Origin: Halanaerobium sp964649895
Lineage (GTDB): Bacteria > Bacillota > Halanaerobiia > Halanaerobiales > Halanaerobiaceae
NCBI GenBank assembly: GCA_964649895.1
Contig: CAZYRX010000049.1
Location: 1 to 14,314, forward strand
Direction: 5' to 3'
DNA: 14,314 nucleotides
The notes under the pieces: model-generated
What the model saw: only the letters and a program-made list of their open reading frames with translations
Told to the model about the DNA's origin: nothing
The model's database searches: none
Translations under genes and position numbers: made by a program
Part shown: in pieces, positions 14,271 to 14,314 of the stretch
Layout of the letters: every line of letters begins with the position of its first letter
Numbering within the stretch: the first letter of the stretch is position 1

Positions 14271-14314
14271 ATGGCAAAACAAAAATTTGAAAGAACCAAA
14301 CCACATGTTAACAT
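14271..14314 (+). CDS. tuf: Elongation factor Tu, N-terminal start (partial, downstream copy)
   Basis: The first 14 codons read MAKQKFERTKPHVN, the standard EF-Tu N-terminus, and run off the window end. ATG 14271 follows a strong SD (AAGGAGGA, 14255-14262) 25 bases after the fusA stop, so this copy is co-transcribed with fusA as the last str-operon gene seen here. It shares no overlap with the fragment at 1-56, so identity between the two tuf copies cannot be judged from this window. Confidence 0.94.
   Translation, partial: MAKQKFERTKPHVN

Noticed and set aside
1..14314. A defence island, biosynthetic cluster, CRISPR array or other novel protein system
   Set aside because: All coding space is filled by conserved translation, transcription and secretion genes in standard order; no unrecognised gene of any size was found.

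Overview
The window is a low-GC bacterial core information-processing locus, with every gene on the + strand. In order it holds the 3' end of one tuf gene, rpmG-secE-nusG, rplK-rplA, rplJ-rplL, rpoB-rpoC, then a small L7Ae/YbxF-family gene with rpsL-rpsG-fusA, and the first codons of a second tuf. This order, the TTG start of rpoC, the YbxF-type gene after rpoC and the Gram-positive L10 leader point to a Firmicute. The AT-rich DNA, the strong A/G-rich Shine-Dalgarno (SD) sequences and the acidic proteins would fit a Halanaerobium-like halophilic anaerobe, but that is an inference and not proven here.

Layout: (1) 1-444 holds the tuf tail, a strong intrinsic terminator and a gene-free AT-rich stretch with one good and one weak promoter candidate. 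(2) 445-2659 encodes L33, SecE, NusG, L11 and L1, with an apparent L1-binding RNA mimic between rplK and rplA. (3) 2660-3839 has a new promoter, an L10-leader attenuator, rplJ and rplL, then a terminator. (4) 3932-10805 has a new promoter followed by rpoB and rpoC. (5) 10806-11018 has a long inverted repeat, then a fourth promoter and a short leader in which the SD sits in a hairpin loop. (6) 11019-14314 holds the L7Ae-like gene, rpsL, rpsG, fusA and tuf.

The genes build the ribosome's L7/L12 stalk and L1 stalk, the core of RNA polymerase, the elongation factors and the SecE subunit of the translocon. The best four promoter candidates share one architecture: a TTGAC-type -35, a 17-nt spacer and an extended TGN -10. 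They divide the locus into separately tunable units.

The proteins look intact and ordinary. I see no mobile element, CRISPR array, phage gene or novel protein system. What deserves a second look is RNA-level control. Hairpins sit right at the ribosome-binding sites of rpmG, nusG, rplA and the L7Ae-like gene. There is also a 66-nt inverted repeat after rpoC, and tuf copies flank the whole region.
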